Shown piece by piece: positions 36,300-47,201 of a stretch of 64,000 nt of DNA. Each line of letters starts with the position of its first letter. Position 1 is the stretch's first letter. Source of the stretch: Conchocele bisecta. Taxonomy: Eukaryota; Mollusca; Bivalvia; Lucinida; Thyasiridae. A program made the position numbers and the translations under genes. The stretch is from contig JAQRGA010000040.1 of the NCBI GenBank assembly GCA_029237695.1, positions 1 to 64,000 of the forward strand, read 5' to 3'. The notes under the pieces were generated by a model. It was not told where the DNA came from, made no database searches, and saw only the letters and a program-made list of their open reading frames with translations.

Positions 36300-36792
36300 A
36301 GGTACATGCCCACTCAGTAGGCACACAATGTACTTTATAGGAATTAAATAAGTGTATAATTGTGTCACTATTCCACCAGTTCTAATCATTACGAGTGCCC
36401 GTTATACAGATATAATCATTTAGTAATATTTATTTTACTCATAGTGACGCGCGGTGGTATCAGGCTATTTTCATATGCAAATGAGGCACGATATTTTTGG
36501 ATTATTTATAATAATTAAATGCGTCACCTGAAAAAAATAAATATTTTCCGCAGATTATAAAGCATGATCATTGCACATCAAAAAATAAATACAGAGAATA
36601 AATAGTAATGTCCGTTAACATTTTAACGGTTATCGCCCCTGATATCAGTGTGTAAATTTATGGTTAATATAAAACGTATAATAATGTCAATCGATACACG
36701 GAATAATGGTGTATTAATGTTTGCTAGAAAATGTGTCAGATTATGTCTCTGATGTAAGTAACAGTTTGTGCCTACTGAGCGGGCATGTACCT
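36300..36792. mobile_element. TTAA-flanked MITE, AGGTACATGCCC family, copy 1
   Basis: The ends AGGTACATGCCCACTCAGTA and its inverse lie between TTAA at 36296-36299 and TTAA at 36793-36796. The interior contains GTGACGCGCGGTGGTAT. TTAA targets are used by piggyBac and Kolobok transposons. No ORF. Confidence 0.9.
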
Positions 36793-37190
36793 TTAAGACC
36801 AGTAGATCTATATGGCATAATGTAATATGGAATTTCATTTGTAGAAATACATTGTACTTAAAACATTATTTTGTGGGTGTCCGGTTTAAATATTTTCCAC
36901 TGACTCCGAACAGAGTAAAAATAAAAAACGACTAAAATAAAAAGATGGCCCGGTTTAGATATGTCCTACTGACTCGAAATGGGTTAACCCTCTCTGGGAG
37001 GTGTGCCAAGAAGAGGGCACAAGGACCGGTCCGTTATGTCAAGGGGCGTCCCCCAAGATAAATAGTATGTGTTAATTTATCATATATTAAGCTAACATTG
37101 TGTTGTGAAATACCATATTATATTTAGGCGTTTTTTATTTAATCTAATTACAACAAATCACATTTTGACGGATTATTATCGTAACATAGC
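36793..37190. other. No gene seen
   Basis: Contains a repeat copy at 36813 (see 35617). 37167-37205 (GACGGATTATTATCGTAACA and on) recurs at 44669-44706, just right of the 4.5 kb inverted element. Confidence 0.5.
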
Positions 37191-37199
37191 ATTCAGTAC

Positions 37200-37985
37200 T
37201 TGTGGGATTGACATTAACTTTTGGGCCAGGGATTCCGCACCATGGACATCCTGTTTTTATACGACCGTTTGAAAAAATGGACGTATTATGTATTCACCTT
37301 GTACGGCCAGGCGTCTGGCGGGCGGGCAAAGCTTGTCCACTCAATAACTAGAGTTAACGGGTCGTAACCGAATTCGGTTTATATGTCTATCATGGCAAGA
37401 CAAAGAAGCCTATTGATTTTCAAACATTTCGGATGATTTATCTCCCCTTGGTTGCCATTTTTAATATTCACACTGTATCCTTGTCCACGCAATACCTGAA
37501 GTTTTACTCGACTGATATATATATATATATAAACAAATTTGATTACGATCCGTATATACATGTTTATCATGACAAGACGAACAACCCTATTGATTTTCAA
37601 AACTTTCTGACGACTTACTCCCTTCATTGGCGGCCATTTTTGTATCCTTTTCCACGCAATAACTCTATAGTTCTATTTGACGGATCGTAGTAACAAAATC
37701 CAGTATACATGAACATATTTATCACGGCAAGATGAAGAACCCTAATGATTTTCCATTACTTATCTCCCCTTGGCGGCCATTTTTGTCGCGCCCGCATGCG
37801 GACAGCGTGATATAGTCGGCACATTGGCGTACATCCGTACGTACGTACGTGTGTCCGGGTTTGGTTAAAGTTTGCCGGAAGATCTCCCCTTGACCGTTTT
37901 AATATTCGCACACATGTTTATCATGGCAAGAGGAATAACCCTGTTGGTTCTAAGCGCGTTATCTCCCCTTGTTGACTTACCTTGC
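37200..37985. repeat. Tandem ~180 bp units, same family as 24985-25500
   Basis: Begins with TGGGCCAGGGATTCCGCA, as at 25000. It repeats GGATCGTAA.., TTTATCATGGCAAGACAAAG and CCCCTTGGCGGCCATTTTTG several times up to 37785. A CGCGCCCGCATGCGGACAGC terminus and (ACGT)n follow at 37786-37850. Confidence 0.7.
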
Positions 37986-38342
37986 CTCGACGGGCGTATA
38001 GTGTGACCTTCGGTACTCTTGTTTACATTACGTTGAATGGGAGTTTCTTGACAGTTCAGGGATACCTCCTACAAAACAGGGGTCCCCGGGATCCCGGGCC
38101 ACAGCGAGGGTCGACCTCTGTTTCTCACCAATGCGGCCCGAGTTCGTCGTCATATTCGACATGGCATGGTGATCGGAGTACTCTTGTTTCCTCCCACATT
38201 AAAAACCACACTTACACCCCATCTGTGTCAACAGACTCATTTGTATCAGTGCTCTCGCGATAGTGTGTGCCCTTGTAACACGACGAATGACTTAATCCAA
38301 AATAAAGCAATACCCTTGTCATATTTTGAGACATATAGTTAA

Positions 38343-38844
38343 AGGTACATGCCCACTCAGTAGGCACAACATGTTCTTTATATCAGATACATCATCTGAG
38401 ACATTTTCTGGCAAAATAAACATTCTGTCACCATTACCCCACGTATTAATTTGCATGATTATGCATTTTATGCCATAAGTACATTTCCACACTGATATCA
38501 AGGGCGATAACCGTGTTACCTTAAATTGTTAACGGACATTACAATGTATTCTCTGCATTTATTGTTTGATGTACACTGACTATACTTTATAATATATCGA
38601 ACATATTATATTTACAGGTGACACATTTAATTAGTATACATAATTTTAAAAAATTGCATTAATTTGCATATGAAAATAGCTTTATACCACCGCGCGTCAC
38701 TATCAGTAAAATAAATATTACTAAATGATTATATATGTATAGCAGGTACTCGTAAATGTTAGAACTGGCGGAATAGTGACACAATTATACACTTATTTAA
38801 TTAAAATAAAGAACAGTTTGTGCCTACTGAGTGGGCATGTACCT
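38343..38844. mobile_element. TTAA-flanked MITE, AGGTACATGCCC family, copy 2 (inverted)
   Basis: Flanked by TTAA at 38339-38342 and 38845-38848, with the same ends as copy 1. The interior marker reads ATACCACCGCGCGTCAC, so it is in opposite orientation to copy 1. Confidence 0.9.
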
Positions 38845-38899
38845 TTAATGTCACAGCAGGGTGATACAAGTCTGTGGCCCATGTACCGCATAGGCGGCG

Positions 38900-39510
38900 G
38901 AACCGAGAAATTATTGGGGGGAGGGGGGGGGTGGGGGGGGGGGGGGCATTCTTGAGGGCCCGATGTTGCTAGGGGGTCCGGGGGCATGCTCCCCATTAAA
39001 GTTTTGAAATATGAGAGGCGTGAAACGCCATTTGCCCATTTTTGAGGACCCAAAGGGCCTGATATTGCTAGGGGTCCCGGGGATTTTTGAAATCTAAGAG
39101 GTATGAAACGCCATTTCCTGCATTATCATGGCCAAGTCTTCAGGGCCCGATGTTTCTAGGGGGTCGGGGGCATGCTCCCCCTTAAATGTTTGAAGTCTAA
39201 GTGACGTGAAATGCTATTTTCTGCATTCTCCGGGCCAAGTCTTGAGTGCCCAAAGGGCCCGATGCTGCTAAGTGGTCGGGGTCATGCTCTCCCGGAAATC
39301 TTTGAAATCTAAGAGGCGTGAAACGCCATTTCCTACATTCTCATGGCCAAGTCTTGAGCGATGTTGCTATGGGGTCGGGGTACATGCTCCCCCAGAAATT
39401 TTTGAAATCGAAACGCAATTTACTGAATTCTCAAGCCCCAGTATTGAGTGCCCAAAGGGCCCGATGTTGTTAGGAGGTCCGGGGTCATGCTCCCCCGGAA
39501 ATCGGGCACA
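38900..39510. repeat. ~100 bp tandem array x6 with G-rich leader
   Basis: Units start with GGGCCCGATGTTGCTAGGGG near 38957, 39056, 39143, 39255, 39357 and 39457. They contain GGGGGCATGCTCCCCC-like palindromes and AAGAGGCGTGAAACGCCATT. A G-rich tract with long G runs precedes them at 38918-38946. Confidence 0.85.
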
Positions 39511-39528
39511 TTTTTGGCTTTTTTTGTG

Positions 39529-39748
39529 CAGTGAAACCTTTCCTCTCTAAACCGGACACCGTTGGAGTCCCAGGCTGTCCGGTTTAGAGAGGGTTCACTG
39601 TAAATCAGACATTTGATCATTCTGAGCCATATCTGTGTGTTATTCGATCATGAACAGACAGTATCACCTGAGATAAATGACCAAGAAACTCATCAAAAAT
39701 ATTATCACAGATGTTTTCTTTGTGCCCGGTTTAGAGAGGTTCCACTGT
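39529..39748. mobile_element. Pogo/Tigger-like MITE (CAGTGGAACCTCTCTAAACC), copy 1
   Basis: Starts CAGTGAAACCTTTCCTCTCT, has an inner inverted copy ending GGTTCACTG (39599), and ends CCGGTTTAGAGAGGTTCCAC TG. Copies occur at 60163, 60521 and 60765 (inverted), with a fragment at 56572. Confidence 0.85.
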
Positions 39749-39940
39749 AGTTGCATCCGGTTATCCCATTAAAAAGTAGTAGGATTGATACCAATTATGT
39801 CACTGTTATGGGGTACACTATGCTGACTCCGGTGTCTTGAGGACCTGGCATCATATCAGGTTATTCTAATTTCAGGGTTGAACAAATGGTGAAATACGTG
39901 ATGACGGTGCTTCAAATATGTTTGGTGTCTGTGCGCAACT

Positions 39941-40189
39941 TATGGAAGCGTCCTTGTGCCAATGCTAACATATATTTATCTCCTAATTATGACTTAATAT
40001 CTCCTAGTTAGTAGTTGGTATAAAACATTTGTAGCATTGACACAGAGAGTAAGTCCTAATTAGGATATAGTAAGTCCTAATAAGAAAATATTAACTCCTA
40101 ATTATGAGACGTTAAGTCCTCATTAGGATATTGTATCTCCTAATTAGGAGATAAATATAGTTTAGCATTGGCACCAGGACGCTTCCATA
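39941..40189. mobile_element. MITE with ~50 bp inverted ends and CCTAATTAGGA repeats
   Basis: TATGGAAGCGTCCTTGTGCC .. ATATATTTATCTCCTAATTA pairs with the inverse ending GGACGCTTCCATA. The interior repeats TAAGTCCTAATTAGGATA-like palindromes. It ends 13 bp before the 4.5 kb inverted element. Confidence 0.85.
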
Positions 40190-40202
40190 GTTACTTATTA
40201 GA

Positions 40203-41491
40203 GTAGTATATAGGGAGTCAAAATGATACCACCTCCCAATTGTGGATACAGATTGCACACACACACCCCTTTTGAGCCATGATACCACCATGATACCACC
40301 ACCCAATTGTGGATACGAATTGCACACACATCCCTTTTTGGGAAAGTCGAAGAAAAATTTGTCTCCCAAGAGGCAAACAGAAATGGCAGACGACAATGTT
40401 CCAATGGGACACGAGTATACACAACTGGACTGGTAGCACAAAAGACGACGTTTTGGTACAATAGTGGATGGGGGTTCTAGTCCATTCCGCACGGAGCCAC
40501 TATTTTCTCTGTCGTATGTATCCACATTTGGGACGAAAACATCCACAATCGTACTACCACCTACCCACACCAAAATATGGCATACGAGAGTGGGAAAAAG
40601 GTCGAGAAATCCACAATTGGGACACGAGTATACACAACTGGGACAAGATATCCACAATTGCACTGGTGCCGTAGGAGAAATTCGCCTCCCAAGAGGCAAA
40701 CAGAAATGATACCACCTATTTGTGTATTTGGACACATTGGGAAAAGTGTAGAAAAAGTGTCTCCCAAGAGGCAAACAGAAATGATACCACCTATTTGTGT
40801 ATTTGGACACATTTGGGAAAAGTGTAGAACAAATTCGTCTCCCAAGAGGCAAACAGAAATGATACCACCCATTTGTGTATTTGGACACATTTGGGAAAAG
40901 TGTAGAAAAAGTGTCTCCCAAGAGGCAAACAGAAATGATACCACCACCCAATTGTGGATACAAATTGCACACACACATCCATTTTTGGGAAAGGTGTAGA
41001 AAAAATTTGTCTCCCAAGAGGCAAACAGAAATGATACCACCTCCCAATTGTGTATTTGGAGACATTTGGGAAAGGTGTAGAACAAATTTGTCTCCCAAGA
41101 GGCAAACAGAAATGATACCACCCAATTGGGAAAAGACAACTCGAACAAAGAAAGAAAAGACAATTCGAACAAAGACCAACTTGGAAAACCTCTCTAGAAT
41201 TGGGTCGAGAAACCCACAATTGGGACACGAGTATACACAATTGGACTGGTAGTACAAAAGACGACGTTTGGTCCAATAGTGGATGGGGGTTCTAGTCCAT
41301 TCTGCACGGAGCCACAATTTTTGGAGGTCTCGCCTCGCCACATCCACAATCGAACGCCCATTTGAAGATATGGGACCCCATTGGAATAGACGCCATGCCA
41401 TACAAGGAATGCGAGACATGCGGCAAGGGCTTCGGCAAGCCCACAAATCTTCGAAGACACATGGGTCGCAAGAACCCGTGCAGACCTCCCA
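40203..41491 (+). repeat. Left arm of giant inverted repeat
   Basis: Built from diverged 70-95 bp units: CCAAGAGGCAAACAG occurs seven times (near 40367 to 41098), separated by CCAATTGTGGATAC or CCATTTGTGTATTTGG motifs. The inner end enters the zinc-finger gene. Confidence 0.9.
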
Positions 41492-41749
41492 CGAGAGAGT
41501 GTCCCGGATGTGGAGGGAAGTTTGCCACCTACAAGACTCTGGCAACATCGCTCGAACAGGTGTCCCGAGGGGCCAGAAGATAGAACCACGGAGGGTAGCA
41601 AGAAGAAGGCTGCGACCAGGAAGAGGATCCTGGTACTGGAGAGGAGGGTGGTAGAGTTGGAGGAGGAGGTGGCTAGACTGCGGGATGGTAAACCTTGCGA
41701 GGGAGCGAGCATCGACAGCGACGACGAGATCGATTGGACAGATCTGTAG
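41362..41749 (+). CDS. Two-finger zinc protein with coiled coil (frame-shifted)
   Basis: The start is ATG at 41362, or more likely at 41395 (MPYKECETCGKGF). Finger 1 is CETCGKGF..NLRRHMGRKNPC and finger 2 is CPGCGGKF..HRSNRC. A Lys/Arg-rich stretch and a leucine coiled coil (RILVLERRVVELEEEVARLR) follow, then an acidic end (DSDDEIDWTDL) at 41749. The first part is frame 1 (ORF 41362-41583) and the second is frame 2. One base near 41540 separates them, inside finger 2. The first 43 codons lie in the left arm and are mirrored in the right arm (43170 down to 43041, with Gly to Asp in GFGKPT). CxxC..H..RKNPC fingers are familiar to me from proteins of large DNA viruses and mobile elements. Function unknown, presumably DNA binding. 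Confidence 0.5.
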
Positions 41750-42148
41750 AGAGAGGGGGATTCCCCCCACTTGCCCCCCATCTCGACTCCCAACGGCAAA
41801 CAAAACACCAGAAAGTAGGTAGAACAATGATACCACCCAATTGTCCACATTTGGGAAAGTCGAAGAAAAATCGTCTCCCAAGATCTAGACCACATCGAAA
41901 AACAGAAAACCTCTCCCAAAGGAGGTAGAAAGACAACTCGGTACAAAACAAGAAAAGACAACTCGGAAATACAATTCGAAAAAAGACAAAGAACTTTTTC
42001 CAAAAACGGCTACTCCATGTAGAACGGGTCGCGACTACCAGAGTGCTGGTGTACGGAGTCGCTAGTTTCGTTTTTCCCATTCGGCGTACCGGACTGTTTT
42101 GCGGAGTGCACGAACTGGGCGTCGGGATCTGGTTTGTTCTTCCAGAGT

Positions 42149-42675
42149 CTACAAGCCTCTAGGCGAGCGAATGGGAGCAGTGGTTTGCAAACCGCTTACG
42201 GCGCCACAGAGAACCCCAGCCACCACTTCGTATTCTCTACGGTTCTCCAGATGTCGTGTACCTCCCGCTCGTCTTTCTTCGGACAATCGGAATCGGCATC
42301 GCCGGAAATCGCGCGTCCACAGCCTGCGTTCCAGCGCGTCCAACCGGTTATCCAGACGTCTCTCCATGTCGGACAGGTGCGTCGATTCTTCGAACGAGCT
42401 GGCGTTTCGTACATCTTCTAGTAGATCCGTGGGGAACTCGGTGGGGCCCGCAAAACCAGGCGCGGTCACCCTGTGTACTACGGGGGTGGGGGTTTCTGTT
42501 GTTCTGGGGTTTCTTCGGGTTTTGTACTACGTTCCGCATCGACGGCGTCCCATATTCTTCGAAGACGAGTGGTAGCGATCCCATATTTTTTCTTCGTGTC
42601 GTCCGCAGACTCGACACCTCGAAGATTGCGAATATCTTCTATATCCTGCTCGGACAAATTTCGTTTTTGTGGCAT
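42149..42675 (-). CDS. HTH plus coiled-coil protein (frame-shifted)
   Basis: Starts ATG at 42675 (MPQKRNLSEQDIEDIRNLRG) on the minus strand. KKKYGIATTRLRRIWDAVD gives a homeodomain-like helix-turn-helix in the first 45 residues. A Pro/Glu linker follows. ORF 42478-42675 then hits a stop, and the reading continues in the next frame as 42149-42469 (FPTDLLEDVRNASSFEEST, then a coil ERRLDNRLDALERRLW). A one-base change in the CCCCCACCCCC run near 42487 explains the shift, giving about 175 codons in total. It converges on the zinc-finger gene. No family name is assigned; the design (HTH then coil) suggests a sequence-specific DNA-binding oligomer. Confidence 0.5.
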
Positions 42676-42769
42676 CTTTTTTGTAGGCACAAAATATGCA
42701 AACATATTTGTATATACAAATATATGTTGCCCAATGTACAACACGAAAATATTGGGCACACCTAGACAG

Positions 42770-42900
42770 ACTAGGCATGCGTGCACCACGCCTAGGCATG
42801 CCAGCATCACGACTAGGCATACCAGCACCACACCTAGTCATACCAGCACCACACCCAGGCATACCAGCACCACGCCTAGGCATACCAGCACCACACAATG
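42770..42900. repeat. ~20 bp minisatellite
   Basis: About seven copies of CTAGGCATACCAGCACCACG with substitutions, inside the centre of the 4.5 kb element, next to a nested hairpin. Confidence 0.9.
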
Positions 42901-42910
42901 GGCAGCTAGG

Positions 42911-43040
42911 CACCCCAATGGGCAGACTAGGCAAGTGGCTCCGCCTTCTAGTTCTGGAAAGCCTCGGCGAACTACGTTGCCCACATATCTGTCCACATAT
43001 TTGTCCGGGCGGAGCCACTTGCCTAGTCTGCCCATTGGGG
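42911..43040. mobile_element. Nested hairpin element at the inner end of the right arm
   Basis: CCCCAATGGGCAGACTAGGC .. GTGGCTCCGCC (from 42911) is inverted at 43008-43040. It sits exactly where right-arm homology to the zinc-finger gene stops. Confidence 0.8.
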
Positions 43041-44655
43041 TGGGAGGTCTGCACGGGTTCTTGCGACCCATGTGTCTTCGAAGATTTGTGGGCTTGTCGA
43101 AGCCCTTGCCGCATGTCTCGCATTCCTTGTATGGCATGGCGTCTATTCCAATGGGGTCCCATATCTTCAAATGGGCGTTCGATTGTGGATGTGGCGAGGC
43201 GAGACCTCCAAAAATTGTGGCTCCGTGCAGAATGGACTAGAACCCCCATCCACTATTGGACCAAACGTCGTCTTTTGTACTACCAGTCCAATTGTGTATA
43301 CTCGTGTCCCAATTGTGGGTTTCTCGACCCAATTCTAGAGAGGTTTTCCAAGTTGGTCTTTGTTCGAATTGTCTTTTCTTTCTTTGTTCGAGTTGTCTTT
43401 TCCCAATTGGGTGGTATCATTTCTGTTTGCCTCTTGGGAGACAAATTTGTTTTACACCTTTCCCAAATGTGTCCAAATACACAATTGGGAGGTGGTATCA
43501 TTTCTGTTTGCCTCTTGGGAGACAAATTTTTTCTACACCTTTCCCAAAAAGGGATGTGTGTGTGCAATTTGTATCCACAATTGGGTGGTGGTATTTCTGT
43601 TTGCCTCTTGGGAGACACTTTTTCTACACTTTTCCCAAATGTGTCCAAATACACAAATGGGTGGTATCATTTCTGTTTGCCTCTTGGGAGACGAATTTGT
43701 TCTACACTTTTCCCAAATGTGTCCAAATACACAAATAGGTGGTATCATTTCTGTTTGCCTCTTGGGAGACACTTTTTCTACACTTTTCCCAATGTGTCCA
43801 AATACACAAATGGGTGGTATCATTTCTGTTTGCCTCTTGGGAGGCGAATTTCTCCTACGGCACCAGTGCAATTGTGGATATCGTGTCCCAGTTGTGTATA
43901 CTCGCGTCCCAATTGTGGATTTCTCGACCTTTTTCCCACTCTCGTATGCCATATTTTGGGGTGTGGGTAGGTGGTAGTACGATTGTGGATGTTTTCGTCC
44001 CAAATGTGGATACATACGACAGAGAAAATAGTGGCTCCGTGCGGAATGGACTAGAACCCCCATCCACTATTGTACCAAAACGTCGTATTTTGTACTACCA
44101 GTCCAGTTGTGTATACTCGTGTCCCATTGGAACATTGCCGTCTGCCATTTCTGTTTGCTTCTTGGGAGGCGAATTTCTCCTACGGCACCAGTGCAATTGT
44201 GGATATCGTGTCCCAGTTGTGTATACTCGCGTCCCAATTGTGGATTTCTCGACCTTTTTTCCCACTCTCGTATGCTATATTTTGGGGTGTGGGTAGGTGG
44301 TAGTACGATTGTGGATGTTTTCGTCCTAAATGTGGATACATACGACGGAGAAAATAGTGGCTCCGTGCGGAATGGACTAGAACCCCCATCCACTATTGTA
44401 CCAAAACGTCGTCTTTTGTACTACCAGTCCAGTTGTGTATACTCGTGTCCCATTGGAACATTGTCGTCTGCCATTTCTGTTTGCCTCTTGGGAGACAAAT
44501 TTTTCTTCGACTTTCCCAAAAATGGTATGTGTGTGCAATTCGTATCCACAATTGGGTGGTGGTATCATGGTGGTATCATGGCTCAAGAGGGGTGTGTGTG
44601 TGCAATCTGTATTCACAATTGGGTGGTGGTATCATTTTGACTCCCTATATACTAC
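43041..44655 (-). repeat. Right arm of giant inverted repeat
   Basis: Inverse of 40203-41491. A 325 bp tandem duplication (unit starts 43843 and 44168) accounts for the extra length. It includes a mirrored start of the zinc-finger gene at 43170-43041. Confidence 0.9.
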
Positions 44656-44662
44656 TATTAGA

Positions 44663-46928
44663 GATAAAGACGGATTATTATCGTCACATAGAATTCAGTA
44701 CTTGTGGTACTTTGAGTGGTAAATCTGGAATATCACGCCGTTAAGTGACTGTAATTGTTCGGCGGAACGTAGGAATATATTGGCTAAAGGCATTTCATAT
44801 CTTTTTACACATTATGATACACTAGGCGATGTTTACTATTGGTATGGTTGTAGATTAGTATACAGATACTTATTAACTAACTATATGATTTCAATACGCA
44901 TGTAGCATGACAAAATAATGATTGTAATGTCTGAAATGCTTTTCTGATCTAAGTTGTATGTATTTCCACTATGGACAACAAGTTTGATATTGCTAGTTAC
45001 TGAAATTCAAGATGGCTGCCATCCGCCACAACGGGAAAGTCCGCATGGTCGTACCTCGAAATCAAGTATTATTAGAAGGTTGAGTTCAGCTTCAATTCCC
45101 ACTAATTCACTGATTTCTAATTGATTGGAGGAGATTTCGGATGTTTGAGGTCCAGGTCACCAAAAATCCAAGATGGCCACCAATTGTATGTAACAAAGTA
45201 ATGGTGTTTCCGATAACACATCTGAATCTATTTCACATACAGTAATATGTATAATTGTTTAGTTTGCAACGTTTTAGTTGCCTATTTAATTGACTGCTGT
45301 GTTGTCTATGTCTGAAGTATTTGTCACCAGAAGCCCAATGAAATAGTTGTCCATAATAACCAAATGTAATTCACTAGTGGTTATAACTGAAACAGATTGG
45401 TGATCCGATAAGAGTTTCAGTGAAGATAATCATATACATGTGCATGCATGTAACATACACGACTATTTGATAGATATAATACTGTTCCCGTCTTACGTTG
45501 GATTGTCCGTGTCATTTGCATACATATCACATGGTGCTGTAGTAAATCTGAAACTAACTAACATGCAAAAGAAAACTACATTCGAGAGACAAAATTTCAA
45601 AGTGATGAAGTGGATTTTACTGATGACATTGATACTGTTCCTTCTCTCAGCACCGCCTACTAACAATAGCAAAATTCTCATTATTACAGTGTGAACATTG
45701 TGCGTTTCTCATGCTGTGATGATGCTGTGTGCTACTGTGCCTCGGCTGTGTGTTAACTTTCTAAAGTTAAAATAATTCTCACATTCACCAGGCAATCTCC
45801 GAGAGGTTCTAATAGAGGGTTTTATCGAGTGAGGTGTTTGACCAGGATAAAATAATCCACTATGCTAGATTGCAGTCATACTCATCGTGGTCGATGTCAT
45901 CATCGTGTTGATGTGGAAAGCAGTTTAGTCATAGCAAAACCATATGAACGTGTTACAGTGGGGAGTGAAACATAATTGTGGATTGTTTGCATTTAGGAAT
46001 GACAAGGATATGACAACGGTAGCGTCCCGAGGAGAAGCAGTTGTTATACTGAAATACACATCCATGATCCAGCCTGTCACTCAGCTGTCTTCCTTTGGAA
46101 CATTTTAAATCAGAGCTATGCGAGCCGCGGGTATTGTCGTTTTTGATATAATTTGGCAGAAATTGATCCAGATGTCAGGTATTGCCAAAGGATTTGAGCA
46201 TCACCAAGTAATAACATAAAATTGTCATCCACTGTACATGATGCTCCATCATTCCCAGTGGCAACATTATAGATGATTAAGAAGTTCGAACAGAGTGAAT
46301 ATGCTTTGCACTGCGAATGTAGAAATTATCACAGAATGTAAATATTAATACACTGGCATCTGGGGTAAAAGAGAAGCAAATGAATTTCCTAACGCTTGTG
46401 CTTCATATCATCATCTGCATGTCAGATGGGCAGGTACATAAAAAAGATACCGGTTATATTTAATTATACAGATACCGCATTAAGTCATACTTCATCGAGG
46501 TGTGGAGATAACATGGTTTGAATCTGGTATGGGTAAGTTTGCTTCTGGTAGGCACTAAATACACCTTCTACTGTACAGTTTTGCCGATAGACGTGTGGAG
46601 TGGAAATGCAAACCTGAGAAATAACTGATTACTTTCTGCAACGCTAATGATCTGTTTGGAATGAAGTTGAGGAAATCGTGTTCATCTGTTGACCATTGCC
46701 AAATGCAAAACGTCTTAAAAGTCTGATCAGACCAATCTTTAAAAGTATGTCAAGGATGCTCCACCAACATTAAACGCACATGTCACCCACATCAAGTGTC
46801 ATTTAGACTCATATTCACTCAGTTTTGCTATATGCTATATAATAATTTCATGAATGACATTGTTCTTATTTAAATATCCATTACATGAGTCAATTTGGGA
46901 CGATGACACGATGCTACTGCGGACATGA
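44663..46928. other. No gene seen
   Basis: Starts with the 38 bp match to 37167. Two CAAGATGGC(T/C)(G/A)CCA motifs occur at 45009 and 45170. ORFs are short and without motifs. An intronic or intergenic nature cannot be decided. Confidence 0.5.
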
Positions 46929-47201
46929 CTACACAAATACTACACCATATGTAACTGTAGTCGTTTGAAAAATACATTGCCACAAGTCACTTGAATCAAA
47001 CTTCTCAGAATAAGTAATACACACAGGTAATGACGGCATATAATGTTGCATATCAGCAAGGGTGGCACTACATATGTATAATATGAGGAAATTATTTCGA
47101 CCGAGGCGACAGCCGAGGTGGCATTATTTTCCGTGGGTTAACAATATCCACTGTCCCACATGCTTTGATGTACACCCTGTACGGGAGAAATCGTACTTCT
47201 G
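46929..47201. repeat. Dispersed repeat, copy 2 of pair with 25518
   Basis: Collinear with 25518-25840, sharing CGACAGCCGAGGTGGCATTA, GGTTAACAATATCCACTGTC and GGGAGAAATCGTACTT. A 60 bp segment of copy 1 is missing. Confidence 0.8.

Larger units (their letters stand above)
40203..44655. mobile_element. 4.5 kb giant inverted-repeat element, unclassified
   Basis: Ends GTAGTATATAGGGAGTC and its inverse are flanked by the 7 bp repeat TATTAGA (40196-40202 and 44656-44662). Arms 40203-41491 and 43041-44655 are near-identical inverses, apart from a 325 bp tandem duplication in the right arm. The unique centre of about 1.55 kb carries two convergent small genes, a minisatellite and a nested hairpin. 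It encodes no transposase I recognise. The target duplication shows it moved as a DNA unit. Confidence 0.85.

Noticed and set aside
40112..41881. 589-codon minus-strand ORF and its mirror of 424 codons at 42696-43970
   Set aside because: They run through the repetitive arms, the same peptide words appear in several frames, and unit lengths are not multiples of three. The real genes lie in the centre in other frames.
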